This document shows, piece after piece, positions 16,547-25,784 of a stretch of 47,329 nt of DNA. This DNA comes from an uncultured Lachnospiraceae bacterium. GTDB taxonomy: Bacteria > Bacillota > Clostridia > Lachnospirales > Lachnospiraceae. Each line of letters begins with the position of its first letter. Position 1 is the first letter of the stretch. The notes beneath the pieces were generated by a model, which searched no databases, had not been told where the DNA came from, and worked only from the letters and a program-made list of their open reading frames with translations. The stretch covers positions 1 through 47,329 of the forward strand of contig CAJUBP010000008.1 in NCBI GenBank assembly GCA_910584585.1. The letters run 5' to 3'. The position numbers and the translations under genes were made by a program.

Positions 16547-18217
16547 ATGAGAAGCGATCAGGTAAAAAAAGGAATGCAGCAGGCGCCCCACCGTTCTCTG
16601 TTTCACGCGTTGGGATTCACCAGTGAAGAGATGGACAAACCGCTGGTTGGAATTGTAAGCTCTTATAATGAGATTGTTCCGGGGCACATGAATCTGGACA
16701 AAATTGTGAATGCCGTAAAGCTTGGCGTGGCGGAAGCCGGGGGCGTTCCTGTGGTGTTTCCGGCCATTGCGGTCTGCGATGGAATTGCCATGGGTCATAC
16801 CGGCATGAAATATTCCCTGGTCACCCGTGATTTGATTGCGGATTCCACAGAATGCATGGCGCTGGCCCATCAGTTTGACGCATTGGTGATGGTTCCCAAT
16901 TGTGACAAGAATGTACCGGGACTTCTGATGGCGGCGGCAAGAATCAATGTGCCTACGGTATTTGTATCCGGCGGCCCTATGCTGGCAGGCCATGTAAAGG
17001 GAAAGAAGACCAGCCTTTCTTCCATGTTTGAGGCAGTGGGCTCTTATGCGGCAGGCACCATGACAGAAGAAGACGTGCGGGAATTTGAGGAAAAGGCATG
17101 TCCCACCTGCGGTTCCTGCTCCGGCATGTATACCGCGAATTCCATGAACTGCCTGACAGAGGCTCTGGGCATGGGGCTGAAAGGAAACGGAACCATCCCG
17201 GCTGTCTATTCGGATCGCATCCGTCTGGCCAAACATGCGGGCATGGCGGTGATGGAGATGTACCGGAAGAATATCTGCCCCAGAGACATTATGACCAAAG
17301 AAGCCATATTGAACGCCCTGACTGTGGATATGGCGTTGGGGTGCTCCACCAACAGTATGCTTCACCTTCCGGCTATTGCCCATGAGATAGGATTTGATTT
17401 CGATATTGGATTTGCCAATGAAATCAGTGAGAAGACCCCCAACCTCTGCCATCTGGCGCCGGCAGGACCTACTTATATGGAAGATCTGAACGAAGCAGGC
17501 GGCGTCTATGCGGTTATGAACGAACTGGCAGAATTAAATTTATTAAATCTGGATTGTATGACTGTGACGGGAAAGACCGTAGGGGAAAATATTCAGGGGT
17601 GCGTCAATAAGAATCCGGAAGTGATCCGTCCTCTGGACAATCCCTACAGCGCAACGGGAGGCCTTGCCGTATTGAAGGGAAATCTGGCGCCGGAAGGCAG
17701 CGTGGTGAAACGCTCCGCCGTTGCGCCGGAAATGATGGCGCATGAAGGCCCGGCCCGGGTATTTGACTGCGAAGAGGATGCCATTGCGGCAATCAAAGGG
17801 GGCAAAATAGTTGCCGGTGATGTGGTAGTCATCCGGTATGAAGGCCCCAAAGGCGGTCCGGGTATGAGAGAAATGTTAAATCCAACTTCAGCAATTGCCG
17901 GAATGGGCTTAGGCTCAACGGTTGCGCTGATTACAGACGGACGGTTCTCCGGAGCCAGCCGCGGCGCGTCCATCGGCCATGTTTCTCCGGAAGCGGCTGT
18001 GGGAGGAATGATTGCGCTGGTGGAAGAGGGAGATACCATCAAAATAAATATTCCGGAAATGAAACTGGAACTGGATGTGCCGGAAGAAACTCTGGCAGCG
18101 CGTAAGGCGGCGTGGAAGCCCAGGACTCCAAAGGTAACAGAAGGATATCTGGCTCGTTATGCCCAGATGGTAACCTCCGGCGCAACCGGCGCAGTGATGA
18201 AAAAGGATCTGTCATAA
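16547..18217 (+). CDS. ilvD: Dihydroxy-acid dehydratase
   Basis: A 556-residue IlvD, the Fe-S dehydratase of valine, leucine and isoleucine synthesis that converts 2,3-dihydroxy-acids to 2-keto acids in the cytoplasm. Diagnostic parts are SSYNEIVPGHMNLD near the N-terminus, VPNCDKNVPG, and ACPTCGSCSGMYTANSMNC carrying cluster cysteines. C-terminal features are GPKGGPGMREM and TDGRFSGASRGASIGH. Length is normal. No other ilv gene is adjacent; nfo follows after 14 bases and may be co-transcribed. Confidence 0.97.
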   Translation: MRSDQVKKGMQQAPHRSLFHALGFTSEEMDKPLVGIVSSYNEIVPGHMNLDKIVNAVKLGVAEAGGVPVVFPAIAVCDGIAMGHTGMKYSLVTRDLIADSTECMALAHQFDALVMVPNCDKNVPGLLMAAARINVPTVFVSGGPMLAGHVKGKKTSLSSMFEAVGSYAAGTMTEEDVREFEEKACPTCGSCSGMYTANSMNCLTEALGMGLKGNGTIPAVYSDRIRLAKHAGMAVMEMYRKNICPRDIMTKEAILNALTVDMALGCSTNSMLHLPAIAHEIGFDFDIGFANEISEKTPNLCHLAPAGPTYMEDLNEAGGVYAVMNELAELNLLNLDCMTVTGKTVGENIQGCVNKNPEVIRPLDNPYSATGGLAVLKGNLAPEGSVVKRSAVAPEMMAHEGPARVFDCEEDAIAAIKGGKIVAGDVVVIRYEGPKGGPGMREMLNPTSAIAGMGLGSTVALITDGRFSGASRGASIGHVSPEAAVGGMIALVEEGDTIKINIPEMKLELDVPEETLAARKAAWKPRTPKVTEGYLARYAQMVTSGATGAVMKKDLS

Positions 18218-18231
18218 TTCAGGGAGTTTTT

Positions 18232-19065
18232 ATGTTGAGAATCGGATGTCATCTGTCCTCTTCCAAAGGCTTTTTAGCCATGGGGAAAGAGGCAGTAAAA
18301 ATAGGAGCGAATACCTTTCAGTTTTTTACCAGGAATCCAAGAGGCGGCAAGGCCAAAGCTTTCGATCCAAAAGACATTGCCGCTTACCTGGATTATGCCG
18401 GGGATCATGGGCTTGAGCAGATTCTGGCCCATGCCCCTTATACTTTAAACGCCTGCGCCAAGGACGAGGGTCTGCGCCAGTTTGCCTATGATACCATGTG
18501 CGATGATCTGAGCCGTTTGGAACATATTCCCGGGGCCATGTATAATTTTCACCCCGGCAGTCATGTAAAGCAGGGAGCGGAAACCGGGATCGCGTATATT
18601 TCCGACATGCTCAACAGGATTAACGAGAAAGGGTATCAAACGGTGATTCTGTTGGAGACTATGGCGGGAAAAGGGACGGAGATCGGCAGGAATTTTGAAG
18701 AGCTGCAGGAAATCATAGAGCGGGTGGAAGACAGCAGCCGTCTGGGAGTCTGCATGGATACCTGCCATGTGTTTGACGGCGGGTATGATATTGTAAATCA
18801 TTTAGAGCAGACACTGGAGGAATTTGACCGGGTGATCGGCTTGGAGCGGCTGAAAGCTATGCATTTAAATGACAGCATGAATGGATTGGGAAGCCATAAA
18901 GACCGCCATGAGAAAATCGGGGAAGGCAATATCGGCCTTCCGGCGTTCCGTGCCATTGTCACCCATCCCAGGCTTTGCCCTCTGCCCTTCTTTTTGGAAA
19001 CGCCCAATGATCTTGACGGGTATCAGCGGGAAATTGCATTGCTGCGGAAAGTGGCAAAGACATGA
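18232..19065 (+). CDS. nfo: Endonuclease IV (AP endonuclease)
   Basis: A 277-residue type IV apurinic/apyrimidinic endonuclease for base-excision repair, a zinc TIM-barrel enzyme. Family signatures are YNFHPGSH, ILLETMAGKGTEIG, CMDTCHVFDGGYD and HLNDSMNGLGSHKDRHEKIG, which carry the metal ligands. The start at 18232 (MLRIGCHLSSSKGF) matches the family N-terminus and follows AGGGAG. Its stop overlaps the start of the next gene by four bases (ATGA), so the two are translationally coupled. Confidence 0.95.
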   Translation: MLRIGCHLSSSKGFLAMGKEAVKIGANTFQFFTRNPRGGKAKAFDPKDIAAYLDYAGDHGLEQILAHAPYTLNACAKDEGLRQFAYDTMCDDLSRLEHIPGAMYNFHPGSHVKQGAETGIAYISDMLNRINEKGYQTVILLETMAGKGTEIGRNFEELQEIIERVEDSSRLGVCMDTCHVFDGGYDIVNHLEQTLEEFDRVIGLERLKAMHLNDSMNGLGSHKDRHEKIGEGNIGLPAFRAIVTHPRLCPLPFFLETPNDLDGYQREIALLRKVAKT

Positions 19066-20018
19066 AGAAAAAAAGAGTATCGGTGATTCGGAAAAGAGGC
19101 GTCATAGCAGGTGCAGTTTGTCTGTGCCTGCTGTTTGGCGCAGTGATGTTACAGCGGGCGCAAGAAGGACAGAGCCAGGAAGCCGGACAGGCGCAGTCCG
19201 CTGAGTCAGCAGGCCAGAAAAATCAGGGCGCTCAAGAGGACAGAACTCCAGACAGTGAAAACACAGGGACTGTTTCGGCAGAAGGGCAGAATTCCCGTCC
19301 GCAGGAACAAGTAAAGCCAGGCGGCTCAGAAGATTCTGCTGCAGAAACCCAAAGTTCCCGGACATTGGAACTTACCGATATCCAGGTGATGCCGGCCGGC
19401 AGCATTCTGGATGCTTCCGCTTTCTCTCAGGAATTTTTGGACAGCCTGTTCTGCAGTCAGGAAATTTCAGAAGATCTCCGCCAGCGTATCTGGGGCGTTT
19501 CCTATCAGGAAAACGACAACATTGCCCTGTCAGAGCTTCGCTATCTGCGGGTGCTTCATGTAGGATTTGACGGGGAAACCCATATCGGCGAACTGATGGT
19601 CCACCAGTCCATCGCAGAGGATATTCTGGAAATTATGTCCGAACTGTACCGCCAGAATTACCCCATAGAAAAAATGCTTCTGATCGATGAATACGGCGCA
19701 GACGATGAAAGCTCCATGTCGGAGAATAATACATCAGCATTTAATTACCGTGAAATTGCAGGCTCTTCCAGGCTTTCCAGACATGCCCTGGGTCTGGCCA
19801 TTGACATTAATCCCAGATATAATCCTTATGTGAAGCAGACAGGTGATGGAGAAGTTCTGGTGAGTCCGGCCAACGGCGGAGAATATGCGGACAGAAGCCA
19901 GGAATTTCCATATAAAATTGCAGAAGGAGACTTGTGCCTGCAGCTTTTTGCCGAACATGGATTTGCCTGGGGCGGATACTGGAATTCTGTAAAAGATTAT
20001 CAACATTTTGAGAAATAA
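19062..20018 (+). CDS. Secreted/membrane-anchored M15-family peptidase
   Basis: A 318-residue protein with an N-terminal membrane segment (about 12-30). A Gln/Glu/Ser-rich linker (about 31-105) is followed by a C-terminal M15_4-like peptidase domain. The zinc ligands are visible as H and D in SRHALGLAIDIN and the last H in DYQHFEK, with HGFAWGGYW before it. Relatives cleave peptidoglycan stem peptides (D-Ala-D-Ala or L-Ala-D-Glu). It is coupled to nfo by an ATGA overlap, although the two functions look unrelated. A terminator hairpin overlaps its stop codon. Confidence 0.88.
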   Translation: MKKKRVSVIRKRGVIAGAVCLCLLFGAVMLQRAQEGQSQEAGQAQSAESAGQKNQGAQEDRTPDSENTGTVSAEGQNSRPQEQVKPGGSEDSAAETQSSRTLELTDIQVMPAGSILDASAFSQEFLDSLFCSQEISEDLRQRIWGVSYQENDNIALSELRYLRVLHVGFDGETHIGELMVHQSIAEDILEIMSELYRQNYPIEKMLLIDEYGADDESSMSENNTSAFNYREIAGSSRLSRHALGLAIDINPRYNPYVKQTGDGEVLVSPANGGEYADRSQEFPYKIAEGDLCLQLFAEHGFAWGGYWNSVKDYQHFEK

Positions 20019-20044
20019 GGAAGGCTTTCCTGACTTCCTTATTT
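20013..20044 (+). terminator. Terminator after the M15 peptidase gene
   Basis: AAATAAGGAAG (20013-20023) and CTTCCTTATTT (20034-20044) form a perfect 11-base stem with a 10-base loop, beginning within the stop codon. It probably ends the ilvD-nfo-peptidase transcript. Confidence 0.7.
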
Positions 20045-20122
20045 CGCCGAAATGCTGCCTGGTTTGTGTGCCAAAGGGGCATCCGCCAGTTCCGTTCGTT
20101 TTTCAAAAATGAAAAATTCACT

Positions 20123-21529
20123 CTATTCCATCCGCTTTTGCCCTCCTTCTATCATCAGATACGCAATCACGCAGATCACCGCCGACAAAAGCGATCCCAA
20201 AGGAGCCGCCAGTCCCATAGGAAACAGGTTGTCCGGATACTTTTTGGAGGCAATCCAGGAAAGGGGAATACGCGCCAGCACAATGGACAGGGAGTTGTGC
20301 AGAAAAGAAATGCCGGATTTTCCAAGAGCGCAGAAGTATCCGGAAAAGCAGAAATGCATCCCGGCAAACACACAGTCCCAGACATAGCTTCGCAGATATT
20401 GGCTGCCCTGGCGGATTACATCCGCATTTTCCTCAAATAGCCCTACAATCTGCGGAGCGATGAATTGCACAATCACAGAGGCCGCAGTCCCGAATCCAAT
20501 GGAAATGATAAGCGCGCAGCCCAGTGTCTGTCTTGCCCTGCCTCGTTTTTTGGCTCCGATATTCTGTGCGGCAAGGGCGGAGACTGCCGACAGCATGGAG
20601 GAGGGAATCAGAAACAGGATGCCGATAACTTTTTCCACGATTCCCACAGCGGCGGCGTCATTCAGCCCCCGGCGGTTGGCAATGATGGTAATTACAATGA
20701 AAGCAATCTGAATAAACCCATCCTGCAGGGCCACCGGCAGGCCAATCTTAAGAATTCCCCCCATAACGCTTCTTTGAGGTTTGAAATCACTTTTTCGCAG
20801 AACCAGCCCCGTTTTTCTTTTCAAAATAACCAGCAATGCTGTCAGTACGGAAATTGTCTGTGAGACTGTAGTGCCCAGGGCAGCTCCCATGGCGCCCATT
20901 CCCAGTGCTCCGATAAACAGATAGTCCAGAAAGATATTGCAGACACAGGCCACGGCAATGAAGTACATGGGTCTTTTTGTGTCGCCCAGGCCCCGGAAAA
21001 TGGAACTGATCATATTGTAAGCGGTAATAAACGGAATACCGGCAAAGCAGATTCTGAGATAAGATACGGTATCTTTGGCTGCCTCCGGCGGCGTAGACAT
21101 TGCGGCCACAATGGGGTTTACCAGAATCAGCAGCAGAACAGTAACAGCAAGGGAACCGGTTATAAATAAAGTGGCTGTATTTCCCACCAGCCGGGAGGCT
21201 TTTTTTGGCTCCTTTGCGCCCACCGCAAGTCCGATGGTAACGGTTGCCCCCATAGCAAGTCCCACAATCATCACGGTCAGCATATGCATCACCTGGCTGC
21301 CGATGGATACGGCGGTAATGCTGTCTGTGGCGTTAAACTGGCCGATGATAAATAAATCAGCCATGCCGTATAAGGTCTGAAGAAAAAAAGACAGCATATA
21401 GGGCAGGGAAAACAGCAGAATATTTTTCCATACGCTTCCTGAGGTTAAATCTTTTTCCATAATTTTTGACCCGTATGTTTTCTTGATAGTTTCTAAGGAA
21501 GAAGATGAAATTTTCATTCCGAAAACCAT
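20123..21529 (-). CDS. MATE-family efflux transporter
   Basis: A 468-residue multidrug/sodium antiporter of the MATE family with twelve predicted membrane segments. The N-terminal block KNILLFSLPYMLSFFLQTLYGMADLFIIGQF is typical, as is QVMHMLTVMIVGLAMGATVTIGLAVGAK and the repeat of the two-lobed fold in the second half. The start is uncertain: MVFGMK at 21529 has GGGAG 8 bases upstream, and MEKDLTSGSVWKN further in is where homologues often begin. It is convergent with the M15 gene and divergent from the pheST leader. Confidence 0.93.
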   Translation of the reverse strand: MVFGMKISSSSLETIKKTYGSKIMEKDLTSGSVWKNILLFSLPYMLSFFLQTLYGMADLFIIGQFNATDSITAVSIGSQVMHMLTVMIVGLAMGATVTIGLAVGAKEPKKASRLVGNTATLFITGSLAVTVLLLILVNPIVAAMSTPPEAAKDTVSYLRICFAGIPFITAYNMISSIFRGLGDTKRPMYFIAVACVCNIFLDYLFIGALGMGAMGAALGTTVSQTISVLTALLVILKRKTGLVLRKSDFKPQRSVMGGILKIGLPVALQDGFIQIAFIVITIIANRRGLNDAAAVGIVEKVIGILFLIPSSMLSAVSALAAQNIGAKKRGRARQTLGCALIISIGFGTAASVIVQFIAPQIVGLFEENADVIRQGSQYLRSYVWDCVFAGMHFCFSGYFCALGKSGISFLHNSLSIVLARIPLSWIASKKYPDNLFPMGLAAPLGSLLSAVICVIAYLMIEGGQKRME

Positions 21530-21611
21530 ACGGATTGCTCCCAGGCCATTTTAGCACAAAATGGAAAAGTGTGGTAGGATTTTATGGAATAACTTGATTT
21601 TTTTGAAAAAA

Positions 21612-21686
21612 GTTACAATTTACATCCAGATATATAAAAGAATTATAAAATCTGGCATGGGTGTGAATTATAAGGTAAATTGTAAC
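21612..21686. repeat. Nested AT-rich inverted repeat upstream of the pheST leader
   Basis: GTTACAATTTAC (21612-21623) and GTAAATTGTAAC (21675-21686) are perfect 12-base arms. Inside them CCAGAT (21626-21631) pairs with ATCTGG (21650-21655). The structure lies between the divergent MATE and pheS genes, upstream of the pheS promoter, and is not part of the T-box. Confidence 0.6.
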
Positions 21687-21727
21687 AAAAGTTAACAAAA
21701 GAAATTTGCGCTAAACGCAAAAACTTC

Positions 21728-21756
21728 TTGCAGTTTTGAAAATCCCATGTTAAAAT
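21728..21756 (+). promoter_or_regulatory. Promoter of the pheST T-box transcript
   Basis: TTGCAG at 21728-21733 and TAAAAT at 21751-21756 are spaced by 17 bases. Transcription would start near 21763, just before the first T-box stem. Confidence 0.65.
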
Positions 21757-21762
21757 AGTCCC

Positions 21763-22038
21763 CAGTGAAAAGCAATGAAGGTGTTCAGTAGAGAACTGCA
21801 CTGCTTCCAGAGAGAGAGGGCCGCCGGCTGTAAGCCCTCTTAAGAAAAGGCAGCAATTGAATTTCCCACCGGAGCTGCGCGTCTGAACCGGGAATGTGCC
21901 CCAGTAGGACGTGACGTTTTCTGCACGTTACGCAGAAAGAGTGTTTGAGAATGCCTGCTGATATAAGCAGGGATTCTTGAGAATCAGGGTGGTACCGCGG
22001 AACCTTTCGTCCCTATGCTTCGGCATAGGGGCTTTTTT
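21763..22038 (+). promoter_or_regulatory. T-box riboswitch (tRNA-Phe type) of pheST
   Basis: The conserved T-box AGGGTGGTACCGCGG is at 21986-22000. It is followed by a terminator with stem CCCTATGC/GCATAGGG, loop TTCG and a T-run (22011-22038). Upstream lies the long Stem I region with a GA-rich kink-turn motif (AGAGAGAGG). A TTC at about 21863-21865, in GAATTTCCCACC, is the likely Phe specifier codon. Uncharged tRNA-Phe would stabilise the antiterminator and allow pheS-pheT transcription. The specifier is by position and context only; TTT overlaps it. Confidence 0.93.
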
Positions 22039-22134
22039 CTGCTGTGGGAAGTATGTCCTGTGACAGGGATGGTCATAGCTTTGGTCAAACCCAGGGGAAG
22101 CAAGCCATATGATGATGCGGAAAGGAGAATGAAA

Positions 22135-23154
22135 ATGAAAGAAAAACTGGAACAGATTAGGGAGAGAGCAGTCCGGGAAATCCAGAATTCAGACGGACTG
22201 GCGAAATTAAATGATGTAAGAGTTGCGTTTTTGGGAAAAAAAGGAGAATTGACTGCCGTGTTAAAGGGCATGAAAGATGTGCTTCCCGAGGAACGTCCCG
22301 CAGTGGGGCAGCTGGTGAATGATACCAGAGAGAGCATCGAGCGGCTGATTGAAGAGACAAAGGCCAAATTAGAAGCGGCAGAGCGGGAACTGAAGCTCCA
22401 GCAGGAGGTGATTGACGTGACCCTGCCGGCAAAAAAGAACCGTGTGGGCCATCGCCATCCCAATACCATTGCATTGGAAGAGGTGGAGCGGATTTTCGTG
22501 GGTATGGGCTATGAAGTTGTGGAAGGGCCGGAAGTGGAATATGATTATTATAACTTCGAGGCGCTGAATATTCCGGCAAATCACCCGGCCAAAGACGAGC
22601 AGGACACCTTCTATATCAGTGACAAGATTCTGCTGCGCACCCAGACCTCACCGGTGCAGGTGCGGGAAATGGAAAAAGGAAAGCTGCCCATCCGCATGAT
22701 TGCGCCGGGCCGCGTGTTCCGTTCCGACGAAGTGGACGCCACCCATTCCCCCTCTTTTCACCAGATCGAGGGACTGGTGGTGGATCGGCGTATCACCTTT
22801 GCAGATTTAAAGGGGACGCTTGCGGAGTTTGCCAGACAATTATTCGGAGAAGAGACAAAAGTCAAGTTCCGTCCTCATCATTTCCCCTTTACAGAGCCCA
22901 GTGCGGAAATGGATGTGACCTGCTTCAAATGCGGCGGAAAGGGCTGCCGGTTCTGCAAGGGTTCCGGCTGGATTGAAATCTTAGGCTGCGGAATGGTGCA
23001 CCCAAGAGTGCTGAAAATGAGCGGGATTGATCCGGAAGAGTATTCCGGTTTTGCCTTCGGCATGGGCCTGGAGCGGATTGCGCTGCTGAAATACGAGATT
23101 GACGATATGCGCCTGCTCTACGAAAACGACGACCGCTTTTTGAAACAGTTCTAA
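22135..23154 (+). CDS. pheS: Phenylalanyl-tRNA synthetase alpha subunit
   Basis: A 339-residue class II aminoacyl-tRNA synthetase alpha chain, forming an alpha2-beta2 enzyme with PheT. An N-terminal coiled coil (about 1-85) is followed by the catalytic core with RVGHRHP, the motif 2 region (RMIAPGRVFRSDEVDATH, SFHQIEGL) and motif 3 (GFAFGMGLERIALLKY). A Cys cluster CFKCGGKGCRFCKGSG is typical of the bacterial form. Start 22135 was chosen because AGGAG is 7 bases upstream; an ATG two codons earlier is too close to the site. It is under T-box control. Confidence 0.97.
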   Translation: MKEKLEQIRERAVREIQNSDGLAKLNDVRVAFLGKKGELTAVLKGMKDVLPEERPAVGQLVNDTRESIERLIEETKAKLEAAERELKLQQEVIDVTLPAKKNRVGHRHPNTIALEEVERIFVGMGYEVVEGPEVEYDYYNFEALNIPANHPAKDEQDTFYISDKILLRTQTSPVQVREMEKGKLPIRMIAPGRVFRSDEVDATHSPSFHQIEGLVVDRRITFADLKGTLAEFARQLFGEETKVKFRPHHFPFTEPSAEMDVTCFKCGGKGCRFCKGSGWIEILGCGMVHPRVLKMSGIDPEEYSGFAFGMGLERIALLKYEIDDMRLLYENDDRFLKQF

Positions 23155-23195
23155 AACCTTTATAGTTCAATACACGCAGAAAGGAATCAATCGTT

Positions 23196-25616
23196 ATGAA
23201 TACATCATTATCATGGATGAAAGCTTATGTGCCGGAACTGGACGTGACGGCTCAGGAATATATGGACGCAATGACTCTTTCCGGCTCCAAAGTGGAAGGG
23301 TATGAAAAGCTGGACGCGGATTTAGATAAAATCGTAATCGGCCAGATTAAAAAAATAGAAAAGCATCCCGACGCGGATAAACTGGTGGTATGCCAGGTGG
23401 ATGTGGGAACCGGGGAGGAAATTCAGATTGTCACCGGCGCTCCCAATGTAAAAGAGGGTCAGAAAGTTCCGGTGGTCTTAGACGGCGGCCGGGTGGCGGG
23501 AGGCCATGACGGAAAGAAAACCCCAGGCGGAATCAAGATCAAAAAGGGAAAATTAAGAGGCGTGCCTTCCAACGGCATGATGTGCTCCATCGAAGAGCTT
23601 GGCTCCAACCGGGATATGTACCCGGAAGCGCCGGAAGAAGGGATCTATATTTTTGAGGACGACGCTGTGGTTGGAGAGAGCGCAGTGAAAGCATTGGGGC
23701 TGAATGACGTGGTTTTTGAATATGAAATCACCTCCAACCGGGTGGACTGCTTCGGCGTGCTGGGGCTGGCAAGAGAGGCGGCGGCGACTTTTCAGAAAGA
23801 ATTCAAGCCTCCGGTGGTGACTGAGACAGGAAATGATGAGGATGTGAATGATTACATCAAAGTTACGGTCAATGACACGGAGCTCTGCCCCAGATATTGC
23901 GCCAGGGTGGTGAAAAATATCAAGATCGCCCCCTCGCCCAAATGGATGCAGCGGCGGCTTGCCTCCCAGGGAATCCGGCCCATCAATAATATCGTGGACA
24001 TCACCAACTATGTGATGGAGGAGTACGGCCAGCCCATGCACGCCTATGATTTGGACACAATTGCAGGGCATGAAATCATTGTAAGGCGGGCAGCGAAAGA
24101 AGAAAAATTTGTGACGTTGGACGGCCAGGAGCGGATCATGGATGATTCTGTTCTGATGATTTGCGACGGAGAGAAGGCAGTGGGCATTGCCGGAATTATG
24201 GGCGGAGAAAACTCCATGATTACCGACAATGTGCAGACCATGCTGTTTGAGGCGGCATGCTTTGACGGCACCAATATCCGCCTTTCCAGCAAAAAAGTAG
24301 GGCTTCGCACCGACGCTTCCGGCAAGTTTGAGAAAGGTCTGGATCCCAACAATGCCATAGACGCCATCAACCGGGCCTGCCAGTTAATCGAAGAGCTGGG
24401 CGCCGGAGAAGTAGTAGGCGGCGTGGTGGATGTGTACAGCAAAGTGAAAGAAGGAAGAAGAATTCCTTTTGATCCGGAGAAAATCAACCGCCTTTTGGGC
24501 ACGGACATCCGCAAAGAGACCATGCTGGGTTATTTTAAGAAACTGGATTTGGATTACGATGACGCGAAAGGGGAAGTGATTGCCCCCTCCTGGAGACAGG
24601 ATCTGGAATGCCTGGCAGATTTGGCGGAAGAAGTGGCAAGGTTTTATGGATACGACAATATTCCCACCACGCTGCCCACCGGAGAAGCAACCACCGGAAA
24701 ACTGTCCTTTAAGCTGAGAGTGGAAGAAGTGGCGAGAAATATTGCGGAATATTGCGGATTCAGCCAGGGAATGACCTATTCCTTTGAGAGCCCCAAAGTC
24801 TTTGACAAGTTATTGCTTCCCAAAGACAGTGAACTGCGCAAAACAGTGGTGATTTCCAATCCCCTGGGAGAGGATTTCAGCATTATGCGCACCATTTCCC
24901 TGAACGGGATGCTCACTTCTCTGTCCACCAATTATAACCGCAGAAACCGGAACGTGCGCCTGTATGAACTGGGAAATATCTATCTGCCCAAGCAGACGCC
25001 GCTGACAGAACTGCCGGAGGAACGGATGCAGTTTACCCTGGGCATGTACGGAGAAGGGGATTTCTATGCCATGAAAGGCGTGATCGAAGAGTTTCTTGAC
25101 AAAGCGGGGCTTTCCGGAAAAGAAACCTACGATCCCAATGCCGGGAAACCTTTCCTTCACCCGGGCAGGCAGGCAAATGTCCTTTATGACGGCCAAATTC
25201 TGGGGTATCTGGGAGAAGTGCATCCCCAGGTGGCGGACAATTATTCCATCAAAGACCGGGTGTATGTGGCAGTGCTGGATATGCCGAAGGTGGTGGAACT
25301 GGCAAGCTTTGAGCGGAAATATGAGGGAATTGCCAAATTCCCGGCAGTGACCCGGGACATCAGCATGGTAATGAAGAAAAACATCCTGGTGGGAGAAGTG
25401 GAGAAAGTATTCGAAGCCAAAGGCGGCCAGTATCTGGAAAGCTATGAATTATTCGATCTCTACGAGGGCGCACAGATTACGGCAGGTTATAAATCTGTGG
25501 CGTACTCCCTGACTTTCCGGGCAAAGGATAAGACATTGGAGGAAGCGGATTATGTTCCTGCCATGGATAAAATTCTGAAAGCATTGGAGTCCATGGGCAT
25601 TGAGCTGAGGAAGTAA
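23196..25616 (+). CDS. pheT: Phenylalanyl-tRNA synthetase beta subunit
   Basis: An 806-residue PheT, a normal length. The N-terminal tRNA-binding OB domain is at about 40-150 (IGQIKKIEKHPDADKLVVCQ). B3/B4 editing domain follows (GLRTDASGKFEKGLDP), then B5, the catalytic-like core (SNPLGEDFSIMRTISLNGML), and the C-terminal FDX-ACB anticodon domain (KFPAVTRDISMVM, SYELFDLYEG, LTFRAKDKTLEE). It lies 41 bases after pheS in the same operon. Confidence 0.97.
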   Translation: MNTSLSWMKAYVPELDVTAQEYMDAMTLSGSKVEGYEKLDADLDKIVIGQIKKIEKHPDADKLVVCQVDVGTGEEIQIVTGAPNVKEGQKVPVVLDGGRVAGGHDGKKTPGGIKIKKGKLRGVPSNGMMCSIEELGSNRDMYPEAPEEGIYIFEDDAVVGESAVKALGLNDVVFEYEITSNRVDCFGVLGLAREAAATFQKEFKPPVVTETGNDEDVNDYIKVTVNDTELCPRYCARVVKNIKIAPSPKWMQRRLASQGIRPINNIVDITNYVMEEYGQPMHAYDLDTIAGHEIIVRRAAKEEKFVTLDGQERIMDDSVLMICDGEKAVGIAGIMGGENSMITDNVQTMLFEAACFDGTNIRLSSKKVGLRTDASGKFEKGLDPNNAIDAINRACQLIEELGAGEVVGGVVDVYSKVKEGRRIPFDPEKINRLLGTDIRKETMLGYFKKLDLDYDDAKGEVIAPSWRQDLECLADLAEEVARFYGYDNIPTTLPTGEATTGKLSFKLRVEEVARNIAEYCGFSQGMTYSFESPKVFDKLLLPKDSELRKTVVISNPLGEDFSIMRTISLNGMLTSLSTNYNRRNRNVRLYELGNIYLPKQTPLTELPEERMQFTLGMYGEGDFYAMKGVIEEFLDKAGLSGKETYDPNAGKPFLHPGRQANVLYDGQILGYLGEVHPQVADNYSIKDRVYVAVLDMPKVVELASFERKYEGIAKFPAVTRDISMVMKKNILVGEVEKVFEAKGGQYLESYELFDLYEGAQITAGYKSVAYSLTFRAKDKTLEEADYVPAMDKILKALESMGIELRK

Positions 25617-25623
25617 ATGGCTG

Positions 25624-25757
25624 CGCACGCGTGTTTGAGTGCGTAAGAAGGTTATCATGGCGTGTAAGTAAATTGCCGCATGGGCGCATGTTTGAATTTT
25701 GCTGAGCGTAAGAATGCTATGGTGTGTAAGTAAATTGCCGCATGGGCGCATGTTTGA
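25624..25757. repeat. 62-bp tandem repeat between pheT and queA
   Basis: Two near-identical units of 62 bases are followed by a partial third, each containing GTGTAAGTAAATTGCCGCAT and GCGCATGTTTGAA. GTGTAAG occurs at 25662 and 25724. The array fills almost the entire gap from the pheT stop to the queA start. I see no ORF, promoter or terminator in it. Confidence 0.85.
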
Positions 25758-25784
25758 ATAAAGTGAAAGGAATGGGTGATTTTT

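Noticed and set aside
16436..17452. Long reverse-strand frame over ilvD
   Set aside because: It is antisense to a clear ilvD with intact motifs and has no domain or ribosome site.
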